Notes: generated from the letters alone by a model not told the origin. 62,177 nucleotides of DNA from Thermoanaerobacter sp. A7A (GCF_000445185.1 NZ_AVAF01000108.1:1-62177), one strand, 5' to 3'. Shown: positions 27,662-37,054, numbered from the stretch's first letter. Translations and numbers: made by a program.

Positions 27662-27688
27662 GTTTAAACTAAAAGGAGGGTATATACA

Positions 27689-28000
27689 ATGAGGATTCTA
27701 TTAATCTGTGGTGCAGGAATGTCTACAAGCTTGTTAGTTGAAAAGATGAAAAAAGAGGGCGAAAAAAGAGGGATGAAAGATTTATACATTTTTGCAGAAG
27801 CAGCAGATAATTTAGAAAAAGTAATAGATAATTATGATGTTATATTATTAGGTCCTCAAATTAGGTATAAAGAAAAGTATGTTTCTGAACTTGCAAAAGA
27901 GAAAAACAAAGTATATAGAGTAATTCCACCAAACGTATATGGGATGATAGATGGAGCCAAAACATTGGATTTAGCAATTGAGGCGCTGAAAAACAAATAA
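27689..28000 (+). CDS. celA: PTS EIIB, cellobiose/chitobiose type
   Basis: 103-residue soluble domain. The phosphorylated cysteine is C7 in LLICGAGMSTSLL, the P-loop-like signature of EIIB(Lac/Cel). The C-terminal half is 'LGPQIRYKEKYVSELAKEK'-like as in family members. AAGGAGG lies before the ATG. It accepts phosphate from EIIA (next gene) and passes it to the sugar bound by CelB. Confidence 0.92.
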   Translation: MRILLICGAGMSTSLLVEKMKKEGEKRGMKDLYIFAEAADNLEKVIDNYDVILLGPQIRYKEKYVSELAKEKNKVYRVIPPNVYGMIDGAKTLDLAIEALKNK

Positions 28001-28018
28001 AGTTTAGGAGGCAGAAAA

Positions 28019-28351
28019 ATGGATCTTGAACAAATTGTTTTCACTATCATATCTCATGCAGGAAATGCACGAAGCAATTGTTTTGAAGCATTAAAGCATG
28101 CAAGAGAGGGTAATTTTGAGGAGGCCGAAAAGTGTTTAAATAAAGCAAGTGAAGAGCTTTTAGAAGCTCATCACGTTCAGACAGATATGATACACAAAGA
28201 AGCGGCAGGAGAAAAACAAGAAGTTACACTTCTTTTAGTACATGCAGAAGACCATCTTATGAATGCAATTCTTGCAAAGGAATTGATAACGGAAATGATT
28301 GACTTGTATAAAGTTATTTATCAGACAAAGGGGGCAACTTTTAATGTTTAA
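28019..28351 (+). CDS. celC: PTS EIIA, Lac/cellobiose type
   Basis: 110-residue all-helical EIIA(Lac)-type protein. The active His is H75 in LVHAEDHLMNA and the trimer metal-site Asp is D78. The N-terminal 'IISHAGNARSNCFEAL' is typical. It lies 18 bp after EIIB and overlaps the GH4 gene by 8 bp. It receives phosphate from HPr. Confidence 0.92.
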   Translation: MDLEQIVFTIISHAGNARSNCFEALKHAREGNFEEAEKCLNKASEELLEAHHVQTDMIHKEAAGEKQEVTLLLVHAEDHLMNAILAKELITEMIDLYKVIYQTKGATFNV

Positions 28352-29654
28352 AAAGGATCTGAAAATTGGTGTAATAGGAGGGGGTTCTAGTTATACTCCC
28401 GAACTTATTGAAGGATTCATTAAAAGGTATGAGGAATTGCCAGTAAAAGATATCTACTTAATGGATATAGAGGAAGGCAAAGAAAAACTTGAAATTGTTG
28501 GTGGCCTTGCAAAAAGGATGGTAGAAAAAGCCGGCATAGGGATAAACATTCATCTGACTCTGGACAGGCGTGAAGCCATAAAAGATGCAGATTTTGTTGT
28601 TACTCAGTTTAGAGTGGGAGGAATAGATGCCAGAATCCGAGATGAAAAAATTCCTCTAAAGTATGATGTTATAGGTCAGGAAACAACTGGACCCGGTGGT
28701 TTTGCAAAAGCCCAGAGGACAATACCCGTTATACTGGATATATGTAGAGATATAGAAGAACTTGCGCCGAACGCATGGCTTATTAATTTTACGAATCCTT
28801 CAGGAGTTATAACAGAAACGGTTTTAAAACATACAAATGTAAAAGCTATTGGCTTATGCAATGTACCGATAGGCATGGTATATGGTATTGCAGAAATACT
28901 TGGTGTTGACCCAAAAAGAGTGAATATAGATTTTGCAGGTCTTAATCATTTAGTATGGGGTACCCATATTTACCTGGATGGAGAAGACGTGACAGAAAAA
29001 CTAATAGACAGTTTTGCGGGCGCTAAATCTTTATCAATGAAAAATATACCTGAGTTTCCATGGGACCCTGAATTTATAAAATCTCTGGGCATGTATCCTT
29101 GTCCATATCACAGATATTATTATTTAACTGATAAAATGCTTGATGAACAGAAAAAAGAAGCTGCTACAGTAGGCACAAGAGGAGAAGTCGTTAAAAAGGT
29201 AGAGCAAGAATTATTTGAATTATATAAAGACCCAAATTTGAATATAAAACCGCCGCAATTAGAAAAAAGGGGAGGAGCTCATTATTCTGATGCTGCTTGC
29301 TCCCTGATAAGTTCAATATATAATGACAAAAAAGACATACATGTGGTCAATGTGAGAAACAATGGTACAATCGCAGATTTGCCAGATGATGTGGTGATAG
29401 AAACAAATGCAATAATAGATAGAAATGGGGCTCATCCGATAAATATTGGACATGTGCCAGCGAAAATAAGGGGTTTAATGCAAGCAGTAAAAGCCTATGA
29501 AGAACTTACTATAGAAGCAGGGGTAAAGGGGAACTATTATACAGCTTTACAGGCGTTGACAATTCATCCATTAGTACCTTCTGCGACTGTTGCTAAAAAA
29601 ATTCTTGATGATATACTTGAGCAAAATAAAGAGTATTTGCCACAGTATAAATAG
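28344..29654 (+). CDS. GH4 6-phospho-beta-glucosidase (ChbF/LicH type)
   Basis: 436 residues, glycoside hydrolase family 4, which uses NAD+ and Mn2+ in an oxidation-elimination mechanism. It shows the nucleotide fold KIGVIGGGSSYTPEL, the QFRVGG segment, the metal ligands C172 (GLCNVPIG) and H202 (LNHLVW), and NFTNPSG. The start is ATG 28344 inside the end of celC, with an SD GGGGG upstream. It hydrolyses the phosphorylated disaccharide delivered by the PTS; the deacetylase in the operon suggests a ChbF-like role with chitobiose-6-phosphate, though cellobiose-6-phosphate is the usual annotation. Confidence 0.92.
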   Translation: MFKKDLKIGVIGGGSSYTPELIEGFIKRYEELPVKDIYLMDIEEGKEKLEIVGGLAKRMVEKAGIGINIHLTLDRREAIKDADFVVTQFRVGGIDARIRDEKIPLKYDVIGQETTGPGGFAKAQRTIPVILDICRDIEELAPNAWLINFTNPSGVITETVLKHTNVKAIGLCNVPIGMVYGIAEILGVDPKRVNIDFAGLNHLVWGTHIYLDGEDVTEKLIDSFAGAKSLSMKNIPEFPWDPEFIKSLGMYPCPYHRYYYLTDKMLDEQKKEAATVGTRGEVVKKVEQELFELYKDPNLNIKPPQLEKRGGAHYSDAACSLISSIYNDKKDIHVVNVRNNGTIADLPDDVVIETNAIIDRNGAHPINIGHVPAKIRGLMQAVKAYEELTIEAGVKGNYYTALQALTIHPLVPSATVAKKILDDILEQNKEYLPQYK

Positions 29655-29672
29655 AAATATTGCTGATTTTAC

Positions 29673-29708
29673 AAAGTAATTTTTTCCGTTAAATTACTTT
29701 TTACTTTT
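29673..29708 (+). terminator. Terminator between GH4 and GH1 genes
   Basis: AAAGTAATTT (29673-29682) pairs with AAATTACTTT (29691-29700) and is followed by T-rich sequence. It may attenuate rather than fully separate the downstream GH1 gene. Confidence 0.65.
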
Positions 29709-29751
29709 TAAATAATATTTTGAATTATCTTGCGCAAGGAGGAAAATAATT

Positions 29752-31146
29752 ATGGCTAAAGAATACAAATTTCCTGAAGGATTCTGGTGGGGGTCTGCAA
29801 CGTCAGCAGTACAAATAGAGGGAGCTGCAAATGAAGATGGAAAGGGAATGAATGTATGGGATTATTGGTACAAAAACGAGCCAAATCGCTTTTTCGATAG
29901 AGTAGGCCCTCAAGTAACATCTGATTTTTACCACAGATATAAAGACGATATAAAACTGATGAAAGAACTTGGACATAACTCTTTTAGATTTTCTATTTCA
30001 TGGTCGCGGCTGATACCTGGTGGTGTTGGTGAAGTCAATAAAAAAGCCGTAGAGTTTTATAACAGTGTCATTGATGAGCTTATAAAAAATGATATAGAAC
30101 CGTTTGTTACGCTATTTCACTTTGACATGCCTATAGAAATGCAAAACATGGGAGGTTTTGAGAATAGAAAAGTAGTAGAATATTTTGCTGAATATGCCAA
30201 AACATGCTTTGAGTTGTTTGGAGATAGAGTCAAAAGATGGATTACATTTAATGAACCAATAGTTCCTGTATTAGGTGGATATTTATATAATTTCCATTAT
30301 CCAGATATAGTAGATTTTAAAAGAGCAGTACAATTCGCTTATGGCACAGTGCTGGCAAGTGCGAGAGCAATAGAGGAATTTAAAAAATTACAAATAGAAA
30401 GGGCTAAAATAGGTATTGTTTTAAACTTAAGTCCTGTATATCCCAGGAGTAATCATCCGGCTGATTTAAAAGCCGCAGAGATTGCAGATTTGTTCTATAA
30501 CAGAAGTTTTTTGGACCCAACTGTCAAAGGAGAGTATCCTAAAGAACTTGTTGAACTTCTAAAAACTTACAATCATCTACCAGAGTATTCGGATAGCGAC
30601 TTAGAATTAATTAAAAATAACACTGTGGAATATTTAGGAGTAAATTATTATCAGCCAATTAGAGTTAAAGCTAAAGAAAATATGCCAAATCCATATGGAG
30701 TATTTACACTTAATTGGTTTTATGATGAGTATATTATGCCAGGCAGAAGAATGAATCCTTATAGAGGATGGGAGATATACGAAAGGGGAATATATGACAT
30801 AATGATAAATTTAAGAGATAATTATGGCAATATAGGGTCTTTTATTTCGGAAAATGGAATGGGAGTTGAAGGAGAAGAGCGTTTTATAAAAGATGGAATT
30901 ATCCAAGATGATTACAGGATAGAGTTTATAAAAGAACATTTGAAGTGGCTCCATAAAGCAATTGAAGAGGGATGCAATGTAAAAGGATATCATTTATGGA
31001 CTTTTATGGACAACTGGTCCTTCTTAAATGCATATAAAAACCGTTACGGTCTTGTATCTGTCGATCTAAAAACACAGAAAAGAACTATAAAGAAAAGTGG
31101 ATATTGGTATAAAGAATTATCCGAAAACAATGGATTTGTTGATTAA
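29752..31146 (+). CDS. GH1 glycosidase, probable 6-phospho-beta-glucosidase
   Basis: 464 residues with the GH1 start FPEGFWWGSATSAVQIEGA, acid/base E168 in TFNEP and nucleophile E367 in ISENGMG. Near the C-terminus, MDNWSF replaces the DNFEW of plain beta-glucosidases. The Glu-to-Ser change (S423) and Tyr at 432 match two of the three phosphate-binding residues of LacG-type enzymes, while the Lys is shifted by one position (YKNRYG). A phosphorylated substrate is therefore likely, which fits its place behind the PTS genes. An SD (AAGGAGG) precedes the ATG. Confidence 0.88.
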   Translation: MAKEYKFPEGFWWGSATSAVQIEGAANEDGKGMNVWDYWYKNEPNRFFDRVGPQVTSDFYHRYKDDIKLMKELGHNSFRFSISWSRLIPGGVGEVNKKAVEFYNSVIDELIKNDIEPFVTLFHFDMPIEMQNMGGFENRKVVEYFAEYAKTCFELFGDRVKRWITFNEPIVPVLGGYLYNFHYPDIVDFKRAVQFAYGTVLASARAIEEFKKLQIERAKIGIVLNLSPVYPRSNHPADLKAAEIADLFYNRSFLDPTVKGEYPKELVELLKTYNHLPEYSDSDLELIKNNTVEYLGVNYYQPIRVKAKENMPNPYGVFTLNWFYDEYIMPGRRMNPYRGWEIYERGIYDIMINLRDNYGNIGSFISENGMGVEGEERFIKDGIIQDDYRIEFIKEHLKWLHKAIEEGCNVKGYHLWTFMDNWSFLNAYKNRYGLVSVDLKTQKRTIKKSGYWYKELSENNGFVD

Positions 31147-31150
31147 TCAT

Positions 31151-31180
31151 AACCGGTTTTTTCGCCGGTTATTTTTTTAT
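31151..31180 (+). terminator. Rho-independent terminator ending the beta-glycoside operon
   Basis: AACCGG-TTTTTTCG-CCGGTT followed by ATTTTTTT, five bases after the stop codon. Confidence 0.88.
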
Positions 31181-31295
31181 CTTCAATTTTGTCAAAGAAA
31201 ACGAATGACAAAACTGATTTTCTTTGAATTGCATAAATGCATATAGGGGTTTACAATAATTATAGAAGAATAAATGCAAAAAGGAGGTAAAATTT

Positions 31296-32732
31296 ATGCA
31301 AAACACTAATGCTCTCATAACTGGTGGCGGAAGTGTAAAAGCGAAGTTGCAAAGGCTTGGTGGCTTCTTGGCTGGCATGGTAATACCTAATATTGGTGCC
31401 TTTATAGCATGGGGACTTATTACTGCTTTCTTTATTCCAACAGGGTGGATTCCAAATGAACATTTGGCTAAACTTGTTGGACCTATGATAACGTATCTTT
31501 TGCCAATTTTAATTGGTTATACTGGTGGTAAACTTGTATACGATGTAAGAGGTGGAGTGGTAGGAGCCATTGCAACAGCTGGTATCATAATCGGTTCATC
31601 TATACCGATGTTTCTCGGTGCTATGCTGATGGGGCCTTTGGGAGGCTATGTAATTAAAAAATTTGACGAGCTTGTAGAAGGAAAAATCCCGGCAGGTTTT
31701 GAAATGCTTGTCAACAATTTCTCAGCAGGTATTTTAGGTGGTTTATTAGCAATTTTAGCATTTCTTTTCATTGAACCAGTGGTAAATGGAATTTCAGTAG
31801 GATTAGGTGCAGCAGCTCAATGGGTGACAAACAAAGGCTTATTACCGTTAATAGCAATTTTTATAGAACCAGGGAAGATATTGTTTTTGAATAATGCTAT
31901 AAATCACGGCATACTGGCTCCTCTTGGAGTAGCAGAAGTTAAAGAGTTTGGGAAGTCAATATTCTTCTTACTGGAAACTAATCCAGGTCCAGGTTTGGGG
32001 GTTTTACTGGCATATTGGCTTTTTGGAAAAGGCGATGCAAAACAATCAGCTCCGGGTGCTATCATAATACACTTTTTTGGCGGAATACATGAAATATATT
32101 TTCCCTATGTTTTGATGAATCCATCACTACTCTTGGCAGTTATAGGCGGTGGAATGGCTGCAGACGCGACATTTGTTTTGACAAAAGCGGGTTTGGTAGC
32201 TACACCTTCACCTGGTAGTATATTTGCAGAAATAGCTATGGCACCAAAAGGCGGATTACTTCCTGTACTTGCGGGTATTACAGTTGGTGCTGTTGTTTCC
32301 TTCCTGATAGCTTCAGTCATTGTAAAAAGGGCAAGTGAAGAAAGCATGGGTGCTGAAAGTATGACCTTTGCTCGCTCGGTCGTTAGCGGACTTAAAGCGC
32401 AAAGCAAAGGACAAAAAGTTGAAGAAATAAAGCCAAATGCACAAAAAATAGAAGGTATGCCTAAAATGATTGTTTTTGCCTGCGATGCTGGTATGGGTTC
32501 GTCAGCGATGGGAGAAACTATTTTAAAGAAAAAATTAAAAGAAGCAGGATTGGATATCGTAGTTAAGCATTCTGCTGTAAATCAAATACCAAAAGAGGCG
32601 GATGTTGTATTTACCCAGGAAAACCTTGCAGAAAGAGCTTCTCAGGTTGTGCCAAATGCTAAAATTGTAACGGTCAAAAACTTTTTAGACAATACAGTCT
32701 ATGATGAATTTGTAAAGAACCTTAAAAAATAA
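31296..32732 (+). CDS. mtlA: PTS mannitol EIICB
   Basis: 478 residues. The membrane EIIC domain (about 1-345) has [19 protein letters not shown] and the [15 protein letters not shown] motif, which is the mannitol-permease signature. A linker leads to EIIB (about 383-478) with the phosphorylated Cys in [17 protein letters not shown] is encoded separately by mtlF, as in many Firmicutes. AGGAGG lies before the ATG. It heads the mtl operon and imports mannitol as mannitol-1-phosphate. Confidence 0.95.
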   Translation: MQNTNALITGGGSVKAKLQRLGGFLAGMVIPNIGAFIAWGLITAFFIPTGWIPNEHLAKLVGPMITYLLPILIGYTGGKLVYDVRGGVVGAIATAGIIIGSSIPMFLGAMLMGPLGGYVIKKFDELVEGKIPAGFEMLVNNFSAGILGGLLAILAFLFIEPVVNGISVGLGAAAQWVTNKGLLPLIAIFIEPGKILFLNNAINHGILAPLGVAEVKEFGKSIFFLLETNPGPGLGVLLAYWLFGKGDAKQSAPGAIIIHFFGGIHEIYFPYVLMNPSLLLAVIGGGMAADATFVLTKAGLVATPSPGSIFAEIAMAPKGGLLPVLAGITVGAVVSFLIASVIVKRASEESMGAESMTFARSVVSGLKAQSKGQKVEEIKPNAQKIEGMPKMIVFACDAGMGSSAMGETILKKKLKEAGLDIVVKHSAVNQIPKEADVVFTQENLAERASQVVPNAKIVTVKNFLDNTVYDEFVKNLKK

Positions 32733-32755
32733 AATAAAAATTTATGGTGAAAGGT

Positions 32756-34798
32756 ATGGAAGATCTAACTGTAAGACAAAAATTTATATTAAAAACTTTA
32801 TTAGAGAAAGGTCCTTCTAATATAGAGGACCTTTCCAAGCTTATGGATGTAAGTGGAAGAACTATTATGAGAGAAATAGCCTCTATAAACAATAATTTAA
32901 AAAAATATAAAGCCGTTATTGTAGAGGACAATGGACAAATCATTTTAAAAGGAGAGGAAGAAGCGTTAGATAAAATCCATGCTTCTTTAGGTGCCATTCC
33001 TCTCCAATGGCTTTTAACTCCAGAGCAAAGGCAAATATTGATGACAATACAATTGTTGCTTTCAGAAGAACCCATAAAAGCTGCTTATTTTAGTTATCAA
33101 TTTAATGTTGTAGAAGGAACTATAAGTCTCTATCTAGACAAAATAGAAGAATGGCTGAAAATGAGAAATTTATCTCTTATCAGAAGAAGAGGTTATGGGA
33201 TTAAAGTAGAAGGAAGTGAATTAGATAAAAGAAATGCAATTGTGGAGCTGTTTTATAACTATAAACCCATAGAAGAACTTTTAGCTTTTGTCTATAATGA
33301 TGAAAAAGACAATTATGTATACACATTCTTTAGTACAGTTTTTGACAATGAGTTAGTTCAATTAGTGAAAAGAATTGCACAGCAAATTAAGAATGTTATA
33401 CATGGTCACTTATCCGACTTAAATTACTTTGGGATGTTTGTACATTTACTTGTTTCTATTTACAGAACAAAAATAGACAAGCCAATACAGCTTAATGATG
33501 AATTTGTAAAGGACATTTTACTTTCTAATGAATTTATTTTCATGAAAGATGTAGAAAAAATATTGAAAGAAAATGAAGTATATTTGCCAGATGCTGAATT
33601 GGCATATTTGGCTCTTCATTTAAGTCCCAAAAAATACGTCTATAAACAAAATAGATTTGAAGAACTTGGCATTTCTTTACAAGATTTATCAAAAGAGGTT
33701 GTGGAAGAAGTTTCTCGGCTTTTAAATATAAAGATAAATTGCGACGAACAACTTATTGTAGGACTGTCACAGCATTTTGAACCTGCTCTTTATAGATTGA
33801 CAATGGGACTTCAGACTACCAATCCATTAGTAGAAGAAATTAAAAATTACTATGGTGATTTGTTTAAAGCAGTAAATAAAGCTTGCAAGTTAATTTTTTC
33901 TAAATATAATCTCATGATACCGGAAGAAGAGATTGGATATATTACAATGCATATTGGAGCTGCAATTGAAAGACAGCAAGCTTTATCAAAAAAATTGAGA
34001 GTTTTTGTTATATGTCCAAATGGGATTGGTACGGCGAGAATATTATCAGCTAAATTAAAGACTCTTTTTAGAGAAGTTGATGCTATTGACATTGGGGCAA
34101 TATGGGAGTATAAGAAAAAGGGTGATAACTATGACCTAATAATTTCTACAGTAAAGCTTGAAGATTTAAAAGATAATGTAATTGTGGTATCGCCTTTTTT
34201 GACAGAAGAAGATATTAAAAAGGTAGAAGAGTTTATAGAGAAATATGTAGTCAAGAAAGAAAGAGAATTGACAGGGAATTTGCCGACGGTGGAGAGAAGA
34301 CGAAATTTTGAAATAGCAGATGAGATACTTCGAAATTTGCAATTAAAATACGTGGAAGCAAAAACTATTGAAGATTTAATAAAATTCATAGCAAAAGATT
34401 TATATGATTTAATGCTTACTGAAGATGCAAAAGAAATAGAAGAGCTAATCTTTAAAAGGGAAGCCATGGGCAATGTTGTCATACCAAACACCCACATTGC
34501 TTTAATTCATACAAGAAGTGACAAAATGGTAATGCCTTTTGTCGGCGTCTATAAACTAAAAACTCCATTAAAGATGAAAAGTGCTGGTTTTTCTTATGAA
34601 GAAGTAGACACTTTTCTTGTGATGTTAGCAAGGAAAGCAGAAAGCAGTGAAATATTAGAGATGTTAGGTAAAATAAGTATTTCGCTTATAGAGGATAAAG
34701 CTTTTAATGAAATATTGAGGCTTGGCGATATCAAAGATATTAGAAATAGCTTAGTTACAATACTAAATGATACACAGGAGGCTTTGGAAGATGAATAA
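32756..34798 (+). CDS. mtlR: Mannitol operon activator MtlR (BglG/PRD type)
   Basis: About 680 residues, with two N-terminal helix-turn-helix domains ('EDLSKLMDVSGRTIMREIASI'-like), PRD1 and PRD2 with conserved His, an EIIB(Bgl)-like domain (FVICPNGIGTARIL, with Cys) and a C-terminal EIIA(Mtl/Fru)-like domain containing NTHIALIHTRSD. These sites receive PTS phosphates that report mannitol and energy status. The start is ambiguous: ATG 32756 has GGTGA 5 bp upstream and is preferred, while ATG 32744 adds four residues. Its end overlaps mtlF by 8 bp. Confidence 0.92.
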   Translation: MEDLTVRQKFILKTLLEKGPSNIEDLSKLMDVSGRTIMREIASINNNLKKYKAVIVEDNGQIILKGEEEALDKIHASLGAIPLQWLLTPEQRQILMTIQLLLSEEPIKAAYFSYQFNVVEGTISLYLDKIEEWLKMRNLSLIRRRGYGIKVEGSELDKRNAIVELFYNYKPIEELLAFVYNDEKDNYVYTFFSTVFDNELVQLVKRIAQQIKNVIHGHLSDLNYFGMFVHLLVSIYRTKIDKPIQLNDEFVKDILLSNEFIFMKDVEKILKENEVYLPDAELAYLALHLSPKKYVYKQNRFEELGISLQDLSKEVVEEVSRLLNIKINCDEQLIVGLSQHFEPALYRLTMGLQTTNPLVEEIKNYYGDLFKAVNKACKLIFSKYNLMIPEEEIGYITMHIGAAIERQQALSKKLRVFVICPNGIGTARILSAKLKTLFREVDAIDIGAIWEYKKKGDNYDLIISTVKLEDLKDNVIVVSPFLTEEDIKKVEEFIEKYVVKKERELTGNLPTVERRRNFEIADEILRNLQLKYVEAKTIEDLIKFIAKDLYDLMLTEDAKEIEELIFKREAMGNVVIPNTHIALIHTRSDKMVMPFVGVYKLKTPLKMKSAGFSYEEVDTFLVMLARKAESSEILEMLGKISISLIEDKAFNEILRLGDIKDIRNSLVTILNDTQEALEDE

Positions 34799-35231
34799 AG
34801 AAATACTAAACGAAAATAATATCGTATTAAATGTACCATCAGAATCTAAAATACAAGCTATTGAAAGAGTAGGGAATTTGCTTTTTAAAAATGGCTATGT
34901 CGAAAAAGAATATATAGAAGGTATGAAAAAAAGAGAAGAAGATGTAACAACTTATATAGGTAATGGTATTGCTATTCCTCACGGTGTTTCTGAGTATGTA
35001 AAATATATAAAAAAATCTGGAATAGTTATAGCGCAATATCCTAAAGGAGTAGATTTTGGAGATGGAAATATTGCCTATATTGTCATAGGAATTGCAGGCA
35101 AGGGAGATGAACATTTAGAGATATTATCAAAAATAGCTCTTACCTGCCAGTATGAAGAAAATGTCGAGAAATTGAAAAAGGCAAGGACAAAACAAGAAAT
35201 AATAGAAATACTTCAAAAAGGTGATGAATAA
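34791..35231 (+). CDS. mtlF: PTS mannitol EIIA
   Basis: 146 residues, EIIA(Mtl/Fru) fold. The active His is in [19 protein letters not shown] (near residue 65). AGGAGG sits 9 bp before ATG 34791, inside the 3' end of mtlR, so translation is coupled. It transfers phosphate from HPr to the EIIB domain of MtlA, and also signals to MtlR. Confidence 0.95.
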   Translation: MNKEILNENNIVLNVPSESKIQAIERVGNLLFKNGYVEKEYIEGMKKREEDVTTYIGNGIAIPHGVSEYVKYIKKSGIVIAQYPKGVDFGDGNIAYIVIGIAGKGDEHLEILSKIALTCQYEENVEKLKKARTKQEIIEILQKGDE

Positions 35232-35232
35232 T

Positions 35233-36399
35233 ATGTTAAAAGCGGTTCATTTTGGAGCAGGGAATATAGGCAGAGGATTTATAGGATATTTGTTGTATAA
35301 GTCTGGATATGAAATAACTTTTGTTGATATATCAAAAGAATTAGTAGAAAGCATAAATAATTATAAAAGATATAATGTGATTATTTTAAAAGATAATGTG
35401 GAAAAAGAAGAAGTAAAAAACATCAAAGCTATTCATATCGAAGATGAAGAAAATCTATCCAAGGCTATTGTAGATGCAGATATAATTACGACTTCAGTAG
35501 GAGCTAATAATCTTAAGAGCATAGGGGAAAAATTAAGAAATTATTTAAAGATAAGAAAAGCTAACATTGATAAACCTTTGAATATAATGGCATGCGAAAA
35601 TGCACTGTTTGCAACAAATATACTAAAAAATAGTATATTGGAAAAGGGGGATAAAGATTTTATTGAGTACGTAAATCAAAAAATTGGTTTTCCTAATACG
35701 GCTGTGGACAGAATAGTACCGAATGTAGATATAAAGAAAGAACTGCCAATAGATGTAGCAGTGGAAGATTTTTATGAATGGGATATTGAGAAAAAAGCAA
35801 TTATTGGGGATTTAAATATCAAAGGGGCAGAACTTGTCGCTGACCTTGAACCTTATATAGAGAGAAAATTATTTTTATTAAATGGAGCCCATGCTACCAC
35901 TGCATATTTAGGATATTTAAAAGGGTATAAATATATACATGAAGCGATTCAGGACGATTTTATAAGAAATATAGTCTCTAAAATGCAAGAAGAAGCTTCT
36001 ATCGCCCTTTCCAAAAAACATAATATAAAAATTGATAATTTAAGAGAATATTCAAATAAAGTAATAAAAAGGTTCAAAAACTCCTATTTAAAAGACGAAG
36101 TTGTAAGAGTGGGAAGAGAGCCTACAAGGAAATTGTCTGGAAATGACCGGTTAATGATGCCTGCCAAACTTTGTTATGAAATTGGAATTACGCCTGAATT
36201 TATACTATATGGTATAGCTGCAGGGTTTTTGTTTGATTATAAGGAAGACCCTCAAGCTTGTAAAATTCAAGATGACATTAAAAATTTCGGCTTAGAAAAA
36301 ACAATAAGCAAAATTACAGGTTTAGAAGAAAATAGTGATTTATTACATGAAATTGTAAAGAAGTATAAAGAATTAAAAGAAACTTTTAGGAAAAGATGA
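35233..36399 (+). CDS. mtlD: Mannitol-1-phosphate 5-dehydrogenase
   Basis: 388 residues. The NAD-binding [11 protein letters not shown] motif is at residues 8-18, followed by the long-chain polyol dehydrogenase features [11 protein letters not shown], and the catalytic Lys region in '[16 protein letters not shown]'-like sequence. It oxidises mannitol-1-phosphate to fructose-6-phosphate. The start is ATG 35233, with AAGGTGAT upstream; it lies 1 bp after mtlF. It is the last gene of the mtl operon, followed by the terminator that a repeat element has duplicated. Confidence 0.95.
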   Translation: MLKAVHFGAGNIGRGFIGYLLYKSGYEITFVDISKELVESINNYKRYNVIILKDNVEKEEVKNIKAIHIEDEENLSKAIVDADIITTSVGANNLKSIGEKLRNYLKIRKANIDKPLNIMACENALFATNILKNSILEKGDKDFIEYVNQKIGFPNTAVDRIVPNVDIKKELPIDVAVEDFYEWDIEKKAIIGDLNIKGAELVADLEPYIERKLFLLNGAHATTAYLGYLKGYKYIHEAIQDDFIRNIVSKMQEEASIALSKKHNIKIDNLREYSNKVIKRFKNSYLKDEVVRVGREPTRKLSGNDRLMMPAKLCYEIGITPEFILYGIAAGFLFDYKEDPQACKIQDDIKNFGLEKTISKITGLEENSDLLHEIVKKYKELKETFRKR

Positions 36400-36420
36400 T
36401 ATAGATTGGATTCTATATAA
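36391..36420 (+). terminator. mtl operon terminator, left copy (tract lost)
   Basis: Hairpin ATATAGA-TTGGAT-TCTATAT within a 25-bp direct repeat (36394-36418). The T-run is missing because the repeat element begins right after it. The intact version, with T-run, is on the far side of the element (36687-36720). Confidence 0.75.
36394..36418. repeat. 25-bp direct repeat, left copy, flanking repeat element
   Basis: Identical to 36687-36711. It contains the stem of the mtl terminator, so element insertion duplicated the terminator. A target duplication of this length is unusual. Confidence 0.9.
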
Positions 36421-36421
36421 T

Positions 36422-36688
36422 CTCAGACTGTAGACAAACTTTCGGAAAGGAGATATTTTGCATAAGGAGCGACTTGTGACAAAGCGGTAACAAAACTTAA
36501 CAAGACCGAGGGTGGAGGCAGGGCCGAAGCCATGGATGGCGAAGGCGGGCACCTGAGACAGGATGTCGAATGTGCCCGGAACCCTACCGGAACCCGAAGG
36601 TCGAGCTTAGTTTTGTCGCTTTGGAACACTGGAGCTACAATGCAAAATATCTCCTTTAAAAAATTTTTGACTTTGTCAACAAACTGAG
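36422..36688. repeat. Palindromic terminator-associated repeat element, full copy (267 bp)
   Basis: Ends are CTCAGACTGTAGACAAA and, on the other strand, CTCAGTTTGTTGACAAAG. An 18-bp perfect inner inverted repeat (AAAGGAGATATTTTGCAT and complement) lies about 28 bp in. Further in, CAAAGCG/CGCTTTG and ACAAAACT/AGTTTTGT pair, then a GC-rich core (about 36503-36602) can form a three-way junction with two hairpins (around 36523-36546 and 36547-36577). Internal loops of the core are repeatedly GA/GA type. No ORF is credible. It sits between duplicated terminator copies and is clearly different in base composition from its surroundings. Confidence 0.85.
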
Positions 36689-36720
36689 ATGATATAGATT
36701 GGATTCTATATCGTCTTTTT
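36687..36720 (+). terminator. mtl operon terminator, right copy (intact)
   Basis: The second copy of the 25-bp direct repeat (36687-36711) continues as a complete terminator: GATGATATAGA-TTGGAT-TCTATATCGTC (one G-U pair) and TTTTT. Confidence 0.85.
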
Positions 36721-37054
36721 AAATGAAAACTTATCATAATAAATTTAAAAATGTTTACAATACTAAGTAAACGTATAAAAGAAAGAGCAAATGAAAGTAA
36801 AGTTGAAAATAAACATGTAATATTGCCCTAAATCGTTATTGAAGGTCAAAAAAGTGTTTTATATAATTATATTAAGACTTGTCTGACATCTGATGTATGA
36901 TGTAATTTACACAAAATTAATAATAGTTTAACTTCTTTTTTAACACTCCTCTGTTATACTTAAAATGTCTAGAATTTTTCCTGCAATTCTTATGGAGGTG
37001 ATTGTTGAAGATCTATTTGTTTTCTAAGAAAATACTAGTAAAAGGAGGATGTAA
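36721..37054. other. Intergenic region before nucleotidase gene
   Basis: AT-rich with no gene. GTTTAC (36753-36758) and GTAAAC (36767-36772) make a small inverted repeat. A TTATACT-like box near 36954 could be a -10 element. A GGAGGTG at 36994-37000 followed by short frames gives only a possible leader peptide. The true SD (AAAGGAGG) precedes ATG 37055. Confidence 0.45.

Noticed and set aside
31195-31213. Possible CcpA cre site (GAAAACGAATGACA) upstream of mtlA
   Set aside because: Two consensus positions, including a key T and C, do not match; too weak to list without expression data.
36422-36688. Group IIC intron or intron remnant
   Set aside because: Terminator adjacency fits, but there is no GUGYG 5' end, domain V, or reverse transcriptase, and the element has inverted rather than intron-like ends.
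36423-36737. 104-codon minus-strand frame over the repeat element
   Set aside because: The frame exists only because the element is GC-rich; it reads through palindromic DNA and the terminator, without SD or family.
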